From assembly GCA_030374765.1 (NCBI GenBank), contig JARGXX010000113.1, positions 1-64,000 of the forward strand: a DNA stretch of 64,000 bases. The letters run 5' to 3'. This DNA comes from Agarophyton chilense. Its lineage: Eukaryota > Rhodophyta > Florideophyceae > Gracilariales > Gracilariaceae. The notes under the pieces are model-generated. The model did no database searches and had not been told where the DNA came from. It was given only the letters and a program-made list of their open reading frames with translations. A program made the position numbers and the translations under genes. Position 1 is the stretch's first letter; each line of letters begins with the position of its first letter. This document shows, piece after piece, positions 11,101-19,217 of the stretch.

Positions 11101-12635
11101 ACGTGCTTATGAACTTTGTCAATGATTTTTTTGACTTCAGGCCACGGTTTTGTGTCGACCGTAGTAGCAGAAAGGGAACAAATAGCTGTTTTTCTTTCGA
11201 TGGTACTCGCATTAGGAGTTGCGGCTGCAAAAGTGTGATAGGGTATGTAACTGTGTAGATCATAGTCAACCATAGTAATCGAGTCACGGGATCCGTTGTG
11301 ACTGGAGAACAGTAAAGCGTTGGAGTCGAGATGGTTGATGTTACTGTAGCATGTCACGTTTCGACCAACAACCCATTGCGACGAGCCAGATAGAACTAAA
11401 TGGCGTATCTGTATTATGTTGCCATTGTCGGAGATCAGGTTGAGTACCACGGAGCCAAGAATGCTTCGGGTGCCACTAGCATGTTCTCCAGAGCCGTATT
11501 GCCATGAGCTACGACCAGATAGAGCATCAGGTATCTCATCAAGCTGCCCATTGAAACAGGGAAGCAGGTGGGAGCTAAGAAGCTGTAGTTCAGTTAACCC
11601 TATGGCTGAGTAGGGAGCGCCATCGTCGACCAGGGGGCCGAGATTTTCTGGAGATAAGGGCTCCTCGAGCTCAGGAGGAGATAGTTGGGCCATGTTGAAC
11701 GATATGGTCTTCCCCTTCGTGGAACCAGACTGCGATGAGTCATTGTGGTTGGAGCTTGATGAGCTCAATGATTGAGGTGCCTCAGTTGATATAGTATTCG
11801 CCTTGAGCGAACCATCGGCGTTGTGATCAGAAGACCAGTGACCATACTGCTTACACTTGTGACACTGAGAACGAGACTTGAGATCTGCTAGTTGACTTGG
11901 TGTCAACTTGCGGCGTTCTCGGCGATTATTGGAACGGTAATTGGCATTTGCAGAGTTCGACACAATTGGATTTTGATCATAAGAGCTGCCTTTGGTGACT
12001 ATGGGACGGTCACATTGTCTTATAACTGAGGAAACGGATTGGTAGGAAATTGCCTGAATGAAGTCATCATTCGATGACTGGTTGCTAAGGTTTGCAGTAG
12101 ATGGAGCAGCGGCAGCCAGTACCGATACACGCTGGGAGTTTTCAATAGAGGCATTTGACAATAGCATGAGAGCTGTAAGCGATTCAGGTAGCTTGGTGCT
12201 GGTAGCAAATGAGTTGAACTTTGCGACTTGAGCGGCGAAACGAGACTCAAAGCCACGAAGCGTTTCATTTGTTCCGCGGCGTGTAGACAGTAGCTCATTG
12301 AAGTCACGGTAGACTTCACTGACAACTGTAAGAGCATCACGCTGGTGGAGGACATCAACAATACGTTGCGCACCAGTAGCAGACGCAATTACATCATCAG
12401 TGATGCCAGTACAGAGGTCTCGAGCGCGTCCAAACAATTGCGACTTAAGACATATGCCACGAAGGTCGCTGGGTATCTTATTGGAGTTGCTGTCCGGAAG
12501 ACGATCATGAAATGAACTCCACAAATTAACTGCTTTCGCATATTCTTCTTGGTCTCCGCGACCATCTGTCCAGGGAACGCTCTTGATATCCCACGAGAAC
12601 TTGGGACGAGCGGGTAGGTTATTACCTGGGCCCAT
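8169..12635 (-). CDS. Copia gag-pol polyprotein
   Basis: A single frame of about 1,488 residues encodes the whole retrotransposon polyprotein. From the N-terminus: gag, with a zinc knuckle CHKCKQYGHWSSDH about residue 260; a protease region near GPLVDDGAPYSAIG; an integrase, with a histidine/cysteine zinc domain ending in FNCVDCKA and a catalytic core containing CIDHFYLD and VHGDNAF; a long acidic linker; a reverse transcriptase with LSKLDVKSAFLQTGD and IKIVDDVLATG; and an RNase H with FSDAGRPNDYGQLG, SAEILAASEA and LIAVDSKDL. The integrase-before-RT order defines Copia. The frame is open further upstream into the LTR (to 12812). I prefer the ATG at 12635 because it is the first one outside the LTR. 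The order and length are normal for the family and the gene looks whole. Confidence 0.93.
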   Translation of the reverse strand: MGPGNNLPARPKFSWDIKSVPWTDGRGDQEEYAKAVNLWSSFHDRLPDSNSNKIPSDLRGICLKSQLFGRARDLCTGITDDVIASATGAQRIVDVLHQRDALTVVSEVYRDFNELLSTRRGTNETLRGFESRFAAQVAKFNSFATSTKLPESLTALMLLSNASIENSQRVSVLAAAAPSTANLSNQSSNDDFIQAISYQSVSSVIRQCDRPIVTKGSSYDQNPIVSNSANANYRSNNRRERRKLTPSQLADLKSRSQCHKCKQYGHWSSDHNADGSLKANTISTEAPQSLSSSSSNHNDSSQSGSTKGKTISFNMAQLSPPELEEPLSPENLGPLVDDGAPYSAIGLTELQLLSSHLLPCFNGQLDEIPDALSGRSSWQYGSGEHASGTRSILGSVVLNLISDNGNIIQIRHLVLSGSSQWVVGRNVTCYSNINHLDSNALLFSSHNGSRDSITMVDYDLHSYIPYHTFAAATPNASTIERKTAICSLSATTVDTKPWPEVKKIIDKVHKHVCGHSSYSDIKTLLQRNKLWSDEVNRYLSQLIFNCVDCKATALPKSARKVSLSSLNREFNDVICIDHFYLDMLMVFHMMDSWSRYSAGFVVEDATLSSAISGFEAAWMSQFWPPSAVHGDNAFKKTEFLDYLKAHDIDFRPVPPRRHSKNPIESKHGIIRSIYLRLNSSHIESISPKTLAYQAIRISNDLYGSDTLSAFEMAKGFTKPIDGKYLPSPVSEELLHAQETLAAKRKLTLILRSKALTEPKINTGDLVQVYLKRNHEKRGKWLFPRAVISIDNSARTVSVTGSNGRTMSAAIEDVRPAIIDDPFATQVQESIDLLDDSISDMLDSSNASSHNESNHADTNESNNAQDHEFTADELSTALPSIGDAIEVFWPLDDQFYPGVVSATDKNGLHHIQYNDGESEELDISKETWRFTKDALSGNTADIGPSELASSEPQALQALLDHFGNKPFLRHQAQGFQQFPLVNAYSMEESAFCKTVKAVPISEVPTNANIISSHVIYKIKINDDRTLKLKARIAPHGNEDSQKNDLKTDCCQCPPTGIRILLSIASLFGWRLSKLDVKSAFLQTGDAKRDVYVVPPRECSKRSHYWLLLTAAYGLVNANAKWQVQSDKLMLDIGLSQLAYVPQLFYKMNNGKLVLVAIKIVDDVLATGETSAVDQFIQLFNKKFKLGTVAHGPQLLRFYGLNIVQMEDYSIEINASDKLSALESFPISRLRRKQYDEPLNSIEHSAYTSLNSSIGWLGISASPFCAFYASYLQQRLPSLKVSDLVCQINSVRTLKKLGTSISFPKPPRYNEYSLSVLVFSDAGRPNDYGQLGFVAGVLLGDLKKNAIFHTLSWTSHKSKRPVKSIGSAEILAASEAIDEGKVLSQGLSLLLNTHVDLLIAVDSKDLYTSLSTQRNSIDRSIRADVNCIRFEFETHSVNKILWVPGQQNLADPATKTDSPLSQTLQLALHSGTIPIDFPRALFRSSCQSLG

Positions 12636-12639
12636 AACT

Positions 12640-13012
12640 TGGAAGAAAGGGAACTTAGATCGGTTGGAGCTATCGGCAGGAACTGTTGAGATCGAGCGGT
12701 GCAGGTAGAACAAATAAGAAGCTTTAATAGAATATGAGGTATCGAGAAGTCCCGCTGTCGTCTTCTTGAGGATTGCGAACTGGAGAGCAGTATAAGTAGA
12801 CAAAGAAAGCAAAGAGAGATAGTGGAGCTGTTCAGCAGGAGTGACGTTGCATACTTAGTGTTGGATAGTTGTCACGTGAGTATTTGAACTTGGTCATGTA
12901 AAGAAGAGTTGTCACGTGAATATTTGTACTTGGTCATGTAAATGTTGCACAAGGGTTTTGTATTTGAATGCCGAAGATGTTCATTCAAAATGGCAGGTCA
13001 ATGCAATTTTCA
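12640..13012 (-). repeat. Copia 1 5' LTR
   Basis: The partner of 7772-8144, nearly identical over 373 bases, with the same tandem CACGTG-containing units (about 12866-12945). It lies upstream of gag on the minus strand and should carry the element's promoter. Confidence 0.9.
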
Positions 13013-13592
13013 TAGTTACTTGCTTCAGACCGAAACCTTTCAGGAATATTGTTCGAGGTCGTCAATAAAAATCGCCCTCCCACTTCTTGTCATCCTTATT
13101 CATATTCATATGTATGGGTCAACTTTCGAGTATCAAACGTGTGGGTCCTACGTTTTTTTATTTTTCTAGAAATGCTCCTTCAGAACACGTTATCGACAGA
13201 ACAATTGAGCCCACAAAATAGGCCTCTACGAGTGGAATAGAGTCTGTTTTGATGGATTCAAAACCAACACACTGTTCTTCGCTCGTAATGCTTTTTTTCC
13301 GTAGAGATGCGTAACGACATTTGTGATGTAAATCCACCTTGGTAGTCTTTCAGGGAACATGTTGCGATACGAAGGTCACTCCGGTACCGCGATGTCCGCT
13401 ACGTCAGGCACCTAATTTGCCAGCTTACGTAAGCCGTACAACATTCCGCTCGCAAGAATATGTTAATTGGGTTGAGAGCCAGAGGGCTTGTAGTTACCCG
13501 TGCTGCACGCAAGAATTTGGCTGTCGATGCTGCGAATCAATGCCAACCCCTTATTTATCGCTCAGACACTTCATTAAATGATCCCAAAAATG

Positions 13593-14030
13593 TTAATTTG
13601 AACAGACACACTTTTTCCCCGCCGATTTTCTCTCTAAGAACTGGCGAGCTGGTTGCATTGATTCCTTTTGCAGATTGAAATGCATCGGACCTGTATCATA
13701 CCAAATTGGGCGCATAATATTCTGTACGTCTCCAAACTTAACCGCTTTTGCCGTGATGGATTCAATTTTGTTTTCGACGCTACCGTTAATACTGACGGTG
13801 ACGTTGAACAAATTGCGTAAGTTATTGGAACGAAACGTTACAAGCGTCGCCGATATTATTTGGTTTGCTTCCAAGCATATGCTTGTGATGATGCCATATG
13901 CTATATGGTTGCCCTCTTTCACGCTCAAGAACTGTCGTGAAGCTGTATTTTTGAGATTATTTAACATTTGATGAGACATTAAATTCAACAAAGAGCAAAT
14001 GAAACACTTCTTACCTGTTGTCTGATACAA
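13593..14030 (-). CDS. Hypothetical protein, 145 residues (left copy)
   Basis: An open frame of 145 codons, unchanged in the right arm (20960-21397). I recognise no family. The middle is a run of alternating hydrophobic strands (ICLEANQIISATLVTF, NLFNVTVSINGSVENKIESI) that suggests a beta-rich domain with two possible N-glycosylation sites (NVT, NGS). The end is basic and cysteine-containing. There is no clear signal peptide at the first Met, and the second Met (MSHQML, residue 18) is an equally good start. It runs outward from the centre of the repeat and lies between the two carbonic anhydrase pieces. It may be a fragment of a larger protein. Confidence 0.4.
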   Translation of the reverse strand: MYQTTGKKCFICSLLNLMSHQMLNNLKNTASRQFLSVKEGNHIAYGIITSICLEANQIISATLVTFRSNNLRNLFNVTVSINGSVENKIESITAKAVKFGDVQNIMRPIWYDTGPMHFNLQKESMQPARQFLERKSAGKKCVCSN

Positions 14031-14611
14031 TAGTGACTATTACGTACCTTCTTCGATACAGCGTAACTAGTGACGAACTGTTAGGTTTATTTTCTCTTCT
14101 TTGTCTATAAGAGGAAGGGCGCCTTGCTTTCTCTTGAAGGAGAGGCGAGCACGGTCGCCCAGCTTCTTCGCTTTCATATTTGGATTGGGGGCGAACTGGG
14201 AGAAAGGACCATATTAGATACAGATATATACACTAGAAATCTGCTGTTAAGAACAAACGAGAGCGCCATAGAATGTTCGTCTCTATCTGCAGGTATTCAC
14301 AACACAGACATGTGCCGCTGTAGCGCTCGATCGGGAGCCAAATGGCTAATTCATCTCAATTAACAACTTTTATTTCTTTCCGATATACAAAAAAATGGAA
14401 ACTTCGGAAACATGATGCAGTAGCTTTATCTTGATTCTATCGTCGATGGCACATCAAAAGAACTGTGTAAGTTGAGACATAGCAAGTCAAAAAAAAAAAA
14501 GTAAAATCAAAAAGCATGAGCCCATGCAAGAATGATGCGAATCTGATATCAGTGAAAACGGCGACTGCGGCGACGAGAACGGCGGCGACCAGGACGGCGG
14601 CGATGGTGAGA

Positions 14612-14891
14612 TCAGAAGCACTTGATTTGCCTACCATTCAAAGGATGAACGGGACGATTGTTTCCGAATTCAGCACTGGCCGCCAATTTCTTGTAGAGTT
14701 TCACATCAGCGAGATGGATTGGCTGCTCTTGAATGGCAACGAGCCAAGTAACTTGCTTAGAGCAGGGAGGTGTTGTAAGAGAGCCTTGATAGGTGCAGTA
14801 GCCTTCATTTCCGATGAAGGAAGACATGTGAACTGGGAAAGCATGGTCTTCAGAGTGAATATAGTAGCTCTGCGCGCGTTGAGAAAACTTC
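14612..14891 (-). pseudogene. Alpha-carbonic anhydrase C-terminal fragment, inner left copy
   Basis: The C-terminal third of an alpha-carbonic anhydrase is open without stops for about 90 codons: HSEDHAFPVHMSSFIGNEGY, then TYQGSLTTPPCSKQVTWLV (the active-site Thr loop) and ADVKLYKKLAASAEFGNNR to a stop. It is closely related to the outer copies but better preserved in the SLTTPP loop and the QEQPIH segment. The half with the zinc histidines is absent: upstream of about 14891 the sequence runs directly into the divergently oriented SPFH gene, whose first codons start about 50 bases away. As it stands it cannot make an enzyme. Confidence 0.8.
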
Positions 14892-14940
14892 CCCTCACGC
14901 GTGGCCTGTTTCTACCATAAACAAGCTGCTGAACATATGT

Positions 14941-15772
14941 TTGGAGGGTGAGCGCATGGTGGTAGAGCGTTTAGGTTCTTTTCATGCCATACATTCCGCC
15001 GGTTGGTTTCTTTGTGCGCCTTTTATTGACCGTATTGCATATCGAGTCGACATGAGAGAACGGACTTTGTATTATCCGCCACAAAACGCAGTCACTAAGG
15101 ATAACGTCACTGTTGGCGTGGATGCGGTGCCACTGATCCACTACGCCCGGTACAAGAACTCGCCAAATCTGCCATGCGCGCCGCAGTGGGTGAATTGGAA
15201 CTCGACCCACTCTTCCACTCCCGCAAACACGTCAACCAACGCGTCAGCGACGCAGTCACAGACGCAGCATTCAACTGGGTCTAGTAGTAACTCAACACGA
15301 AATACTCGATGTCAAACCCGACAAGCATATTCTAGAGGCCATAGACAAGCAAGCCGCCGCCGAACGCATGCGTCGCGAAAAGGTGCCCGAGGTGGAAGGC
15401 GCGAAACAAGCCGCCGCTCTTCAGTCGGAAGGTGTACGAATCCGCTTGGAGAATGAATCACAGGGTCATTTATTGCGCGTGCGTAACGAGGCGCGAGCGG
15501 AAGAGAGTAAATTGAGAATTGTGGCAGAGCGCAAGGCGCGTGCTATCGAACTGGAGTCTGTGGCTAGGGGAGAAGCGCTGCGTGAGATGGCGAAGGCGTT
15601 TGGAGAGCGTGGTGCCATGGAGGCGGCTAAGTTTGCTGTTGCGCTTGAGTTTGTTGATATGTACGGCCAGATGGGGAAGGGTAGTAATGCACTGATCGTT
15701 AACGAGAGGCCTGCGCATGTTGGCGCGCTACTGGCCCAGGTGGCCCCCGCGATGCACGTCAGGAAGGACTAG
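14941..15772 (+). pseudogene. Stomatin-like SPFH/Band 7 protein, left copy, broken
   Basis: SPFH proteins of the stomatin-like type scaffold membrane microdomains, in mitochondria for the SLP2 branch. The frame from about 14941 gives RMVVERLGSFHAIHSAGW, then PFIDRIAYRVDMRERTL and AVTKDNVTVGVDA, which is the first half of the SPFH domain. The second half is in another frame: TDPLRPVQELAKSAMRAAVG, then AFNWGLVVTQHEILDVKP in a further frame, an alanine/glutamate-rich coiled coil (RMRREKVPEVEGAKQAAALQ), and a C-terminus ending HVRKD. Relative to the family, a dozen or so residues are missing between GVDA and TDP in both arms. This copy also has one G fewer in a run near 15278 and so shifts again. 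No signal or start region beyond the first codons is convincing. Confidence 0.8.
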
Positions 15773-16343
15773 ATTGCAGCAAATCCAAGTTCAGTATGCT
15801 TCTCCGAAGAAAAGCGATCGGAAAGCAAAAGCATACACCTAGACATGGCTAGAATGATGTCGAGACGCTTCGCGCCATGACGTTGGCGGAAATCATGCTG
15901 TTATACCTCTAAGAATAGTCCTTTCTGATGACCTCCAGAGGCACTGCTCTGTCGCTTTCTCAATTGAAACGTGCTCTTGCAGAGCAACGTTCAAATGGAA
16001 GACGCGACGAGTATGGCCGCTAGCTTGGAAACCATGTTGTGGATAAGGTGTTAAGACGCTGCTTATCGAATACGAGCCTTCGAGAGTGTGTGCGAATGTC
16101 GCCGAATAGCTCATACATCGACACTCGCTTGTGATTCGCACGAGTCGTTCGTTGCATTCGAAATACCGCATGGCGCGTTGCAAAGTACGTTGTCGGCTGT
16201 GCCAACTTCAGTGTATTGCAGTCGTAGTCTCGGAACTAGCTCGAATATGCGCAAATCGTGGGACTTGACGTATGGGCTGGGTAAGAGCAGACAAATGAAA
16301 GTAACAAAATATTCTACGAGTGTGTCGCTTTACAACATGAAAG
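15773..16343. other. Intergenic between convergent genes (left arm)
   Basis: This gap of about 570 bases separates the 3' ends of the SPFH gene and the Ca-loop gene. It is repeated almost exactly at 18647-19217. Short frames occur on both strands, but none has a domain. I see no RNA gene. Confidence 0.5.
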
Positions 16344-16754
16344 CTATCCTAACAATGCAGAGAACAAAGACCCCACCGTCTCGAAAATACCGTCTCCGTC
16401 AACGTCCTGAGCAAACGAGTCCATCACTCCATCCCCATTGCTATCATACGTGACGTAGTCATATGCCCCATCTTGGTTGGTGTCGTAGCTGATGGAATCA
16501 ACTTGACCATCGCTATTTTCATCGCTGGCCACTCCGGTTTGGTCGGAAGCGATTTGAGGTGGTTCCTCACCTTGATCCTGAGCCATGGTGCTCTGAGTGT
16601 GCTTCCTTGCTTCTCCCCTTCCATAGCGGCCCCAGCTGCCAAACTCTTCTTTGGTCACACGCGACAGCTCGTCCTTGTCGCCTTTGATCACTGCCTTTCC
16701 CATTTTTGCGGAGGTCTTGAGGGCTTTGAGTCCGACGGATACGGGTCCAATCAT
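16344..16754 (-). CDS. Small Ca-binding-loop protein, 136 residues (left copy)
   Basis: The protein is identical to the right-arm copy (18236-18646) in every residue I compared. The N-terminal half is basic and helical (VGLKALKTSAKMGKAVIKGD, then KEEFGSWGRYGRGEARKH). The C-terminal half holds four acidic loops in tandem, spaced 13 residues apart: DENSDGQVD, DTNQDGAYD, DSNGDGVMD and DVDGDGIFE. Each fits the DxNxDGxxD/E pattern of EF-hand, dockerin and thrombospondin-type calcium loops. The loops lack the flanking helices of true EF-hands, so they look more like the short repeats of the latter two groups. There is no signal peptide or membrane segment. The start is the first Met shared by both arms. 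Function unknown; calcium binding is an inference from the loops. Confidence 0.75.
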   Translation of the reverse strand: MIGPVSVGLKALKTSAKMGKAVIKGDKDELSRVTKEEFGSWGRYGRGEARKHTQSTMAQDQGEEPPQIASDQTGVASDENSDGQVDSISYDTNQDGAYDYVTYDSNGDGVMDSFAQDVDGDGIFETVGSLFSALLG

Positions 16755-16942
16755 GTTTAGTAGTTGTAGAAGAACGGGGGGGGGGGGGGGGGTAGTGGAG
16801 AGGTTTTGGAAAAGGGGAAGATCGGTAGGAGAAAGAAGCGATGGGTGCGGTTGACGACACTCGATGTGTAGGTTGCGTAGATGTAGCTGCTGTGAGCTTG
16901 GATAGGGGCGATGAGAAAAGAAGAAGCGGGGCCATGACTCAC

Positions 16943-16949
16943 ATTTATA
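16943..16949 (-). promoter_or_regulatory. TATA box of the left Ca-loop gene
   Basis: TATAAAT on the minus strand about 190 bases upstream of the start codon. It is the last element shared with the right arm: similarity ends about four bases further upstream. Confidence 0.5.
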
Positions 16950-16953
16950 GTCT

Positions 16954-18039
16954 CTGGGAAGCTGCCGGTACCATTGTACGGCAGGCGCTTTCGTGTTTAC
17001 CCTTCAGTATGTTCAGTATGGACCGGGAGATTGGAATGAACGCGGTGACGTCGTATTAAATGGGCTGAGGAGATGTTGATGGACTCGCCAGCAAGGACGC
17101 TGTTGACAAGCGACTCATATTTAGTTGTCTCGCCATAAGGAGTGGGTTTGATGACACGTACATGTCAACAAGGTAGCGAAACATGGTGAGCTGACGGCTG
17201 GCCGTATTGACGTTTTTTGAACACGAAGGCATACTGTACTGTGTACCAGCGATGTCTATTTGGACCTGGGCATCTCCCACTTGGGAGCACACCGCTGTCG
17301 CTAAACTCGTATATCATCGACATGCTTCTACTCCTCCCCTTCTGTTCTCGAAAGCTGTCGCAATATTTCAAATCTACGGTGTTTCAAAATTGCGTCGTCA
17401 AAAACGCATCAGTACTGTGGCTACAAGCATAATGAAATCTGCAACAGAATTTCGCACATTACAGCTTTCTGAAATAATCTGGCGATCACTTCTATGAAGA
17501 AACGGAGATTAAAATTGTTCAGAAAGAAACTGCTGGTAAAATAAAGCATATACCGCGATGTACTTAAATTCCTCGGTCGTTATTAACGAACTGCATCGAG
17601 ATTAAGATGATTGCGGACAGACATAATGATGGGGGCTTTTCGTGTCCGTAGAAAGTAAGACGACATCCGATACCTTTTTTAAAAATCTGAAACTTGCTGG
17701 TGGTGCTATCCTTTATCCCTATACCCTTCGCAACCCTTTGTCGACACAACGGCCTGCCGTTGACGACTGCAGCCACAGAAACGCATTGCGCAGTCAACAG
17801 CCGTGCCAGCAAATAGTCTGTCAACAGCGCACGTGGTGTCGTGCTCGCAAATCACCATTTGCAAAGAGTCAATACATGTCAACACTGTATTCGTACTGTA
17901 TTCCCGCTGTTGGTATCCACGTCATCGATTCGGTGGCTGCTCAAAGAGCTACACGCCTTGCTGCGGTGTCCATTTCCAATCTGGTAGGATGCCACTCGCA
18001 ATCCCACGCAGCATCTGCGTCTTCCTTGAGAGTAGCCGC
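16954..18039. other. Unique spacer between the arms; divergent promoter region
   Basis: About 1,086 bases unrelated to the arms, lying between two outward-facing copies of the Ca-loop gene. A frame stays open from 17642 into the right-hand gene, but it passes through the TATA box and the 5' leader and has no counterpart in the left arm, so I do not treat it as coding. The two ends of the spacer are not similar to each other, so the two gene copies have different DNA upstream of the same TATA box. No other gene is visible. Confidence 0.6.
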
Positions 18040-18043
18040 AGAC

Positions 18044-18050
18044 TATAAAT
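18044..18050 (+). promoter_or_regulatory. TATA box of the right Ca-loop gene
   Basis: TATAAAT about 190 bases upstream of the start at 18236, the mirror of 16943-16949. A leader rich in C and T follows, including an 11-C run just before the coding region. Confidence 0.5.
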
Positions 18051-18235
18051 GTGAGTCATGGCCTCGCTTCTTCTTTTCTCATCCCCCCTATCCAAGCTCA
18101 CAGCAGCTACATCTACGCAACCTACACATCGAGTGTCGTCAACCGCACCCATCGCTTCTTTCTCCTACCGATCTTCCCCTTTTCCAAAACCTCTCCACTA
18201 CCACCCCCCCCCCCGTTCTTCTACAACTACTAAAC

Positions 18236-18646
18236 ATGATTGGACCCGTATCCGTCGGACTCAAAGCCCTCAAGACCTCCGCAAAAATGGGAAAGGCAGT
18301 GATCAAAGGCGACAAGGACGAGCTGTCGCGTGTGACCAAAGAAGAGTTTGGCAGCTGGGGCCGCTATGGAAGGGGAGAAGCAAGGAAGCACACTCAGAGC
18401 ACCATGGCTCAGGATCAAGGTGAGGAACCACCTCAAATCGCTTCCGACCAAACCGGAGTGGCCAGCGATGAAAATAGCGATGGTCAAGTTGATTCCATCA
18501 GCTACGACACCAACCAAGATGGGGCATATGACTACGTCACGTATGATAGCAATGGGGATGGAGTGATGGACTCGTTTGCTCAGGACGTTGACGGAGACGG
18601 TATTTTCGAGACGGTGGGGTCTTTGTTCTCTGCATTGTTAGGATAG
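18236..18646 (+). CDS. Small Ca-binding-loop protein, 136 residues (right copy)
   Basis: The same protein as at 16344-16754, transcribed outward in the opposite direction. The frame is open for a further 198 codons upstream, but that extension covers the TATA box and untranslated leader. The ATG at 18236 is the first codon that also starts the left copy. The two copies keep one protein sequence, while the neighbouring carbonic anhydrase and SPFH genes have decayed. This suggests either selection or a very recent duplication. The region downstream (18647-19217) is the mirror of 15773-16343 and holds no gene. Confidence 0.75.
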   Translation: MIGPVSVGLKALKTSAKMGKAVIKGDKDELSRVTKEEFGSWGRYGRGEARKHTQSTMAQDQGEEPPQIASDQTGVASDENSDGQVDSISYDTNQDGAYDYVTYDSNGDGVMDSFAQDVDGDGIFETVGSLFSALLG

Positions 18647-19217
18647 CTTTCATGTTGTAAAGCGACACACTCGTAGAATATTTTGTTACTTTCATTTGTC
18701 TGCTCTTACCCAGCCCATACGTCAAGTCCCACGATTTGCGCATATTCGAGCTAGTTCCGAGACTACGACTGCAATACACTGAAGTTGGCACAGCCGACAA
18801 CGTACTTTGCAACGCGCCATGCGGTATTTCGAATGCAACGAACGACTCGTGCGAATCACAAGCGAGTGTCGATGTATGAGCTATTCGGCGACATTCGCAC
18901 ACACTCTCGAAGGCTCGTATTCGATAAGCAGCGTCTTAACACCTTATCCACAACATGGTTTCCAAGCTAGCGGCCATACTCGTCGCGTCTTCCATTTGAA
19001 CGTTGCTCTGCAAGAGCACGTTTCAATTGAGAAAGCGACAGAGCAGTGCCTCTGGAGGTCATCAGAAAGGACTATTCTTAGAGGTATAACAGCATGATTT
19101 CCGCCAACGTCATGGCGCGAAGCGTCTCGACATCATTCTAGCCATGTCTAGGTGTATGCTTTTGCTTTCCGATCGCTTTTCTTCGGAGAAGCATACTGAA
19201 CTTGGATTTGCTGCAAT

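Larger units (their letters stand above)
7772..13012 (-). mobile_element. Ty1/Copia element 1, looks whole and very young
   Basis: A complete LTR retrotransposon on the minus strand. Two 373-base LTRs (7772-8144 and 12640-13012) differ at about one position. Between them is a single long gag-pol frame. The target AGTTAC(T) is present at both ends (7765-7771 and 13014-13020), and the uninterrupted site is visible in the right arm near 21963-21969. The exact LTR ends are uncertain by a base or two. The near-identity of the LTRs indicates a recent insertion, later than the formation of the inverted repeat. Confidence 0.95.
13013..16953 (+). repeat. Inverted repeat, left arm, main segment
   Basis: This is the reverse complement of 18040-21960 over its full length. 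Paired positions add up to about 34,990 throughout, so length differences are only a base or two. Visible differences are a poly-G tract (17 G here near 16776-16792, 11 in the other arm), a G-run in the SPFH gene (one base shorter here) and scattered single bases. The inner edge is at 16953, about four bases past the TATA box of the Ca-loop gene. Confidence 0.95.

Noticed and set aside
17642-18235. N-terminal extension of 198 codons in front of the Ca-loop protein
   Set aside because: The frame runs through the TATA box and leader, and its first part lies in the spacer, which has no counterpart at the left copy. It is an open frame by chance.
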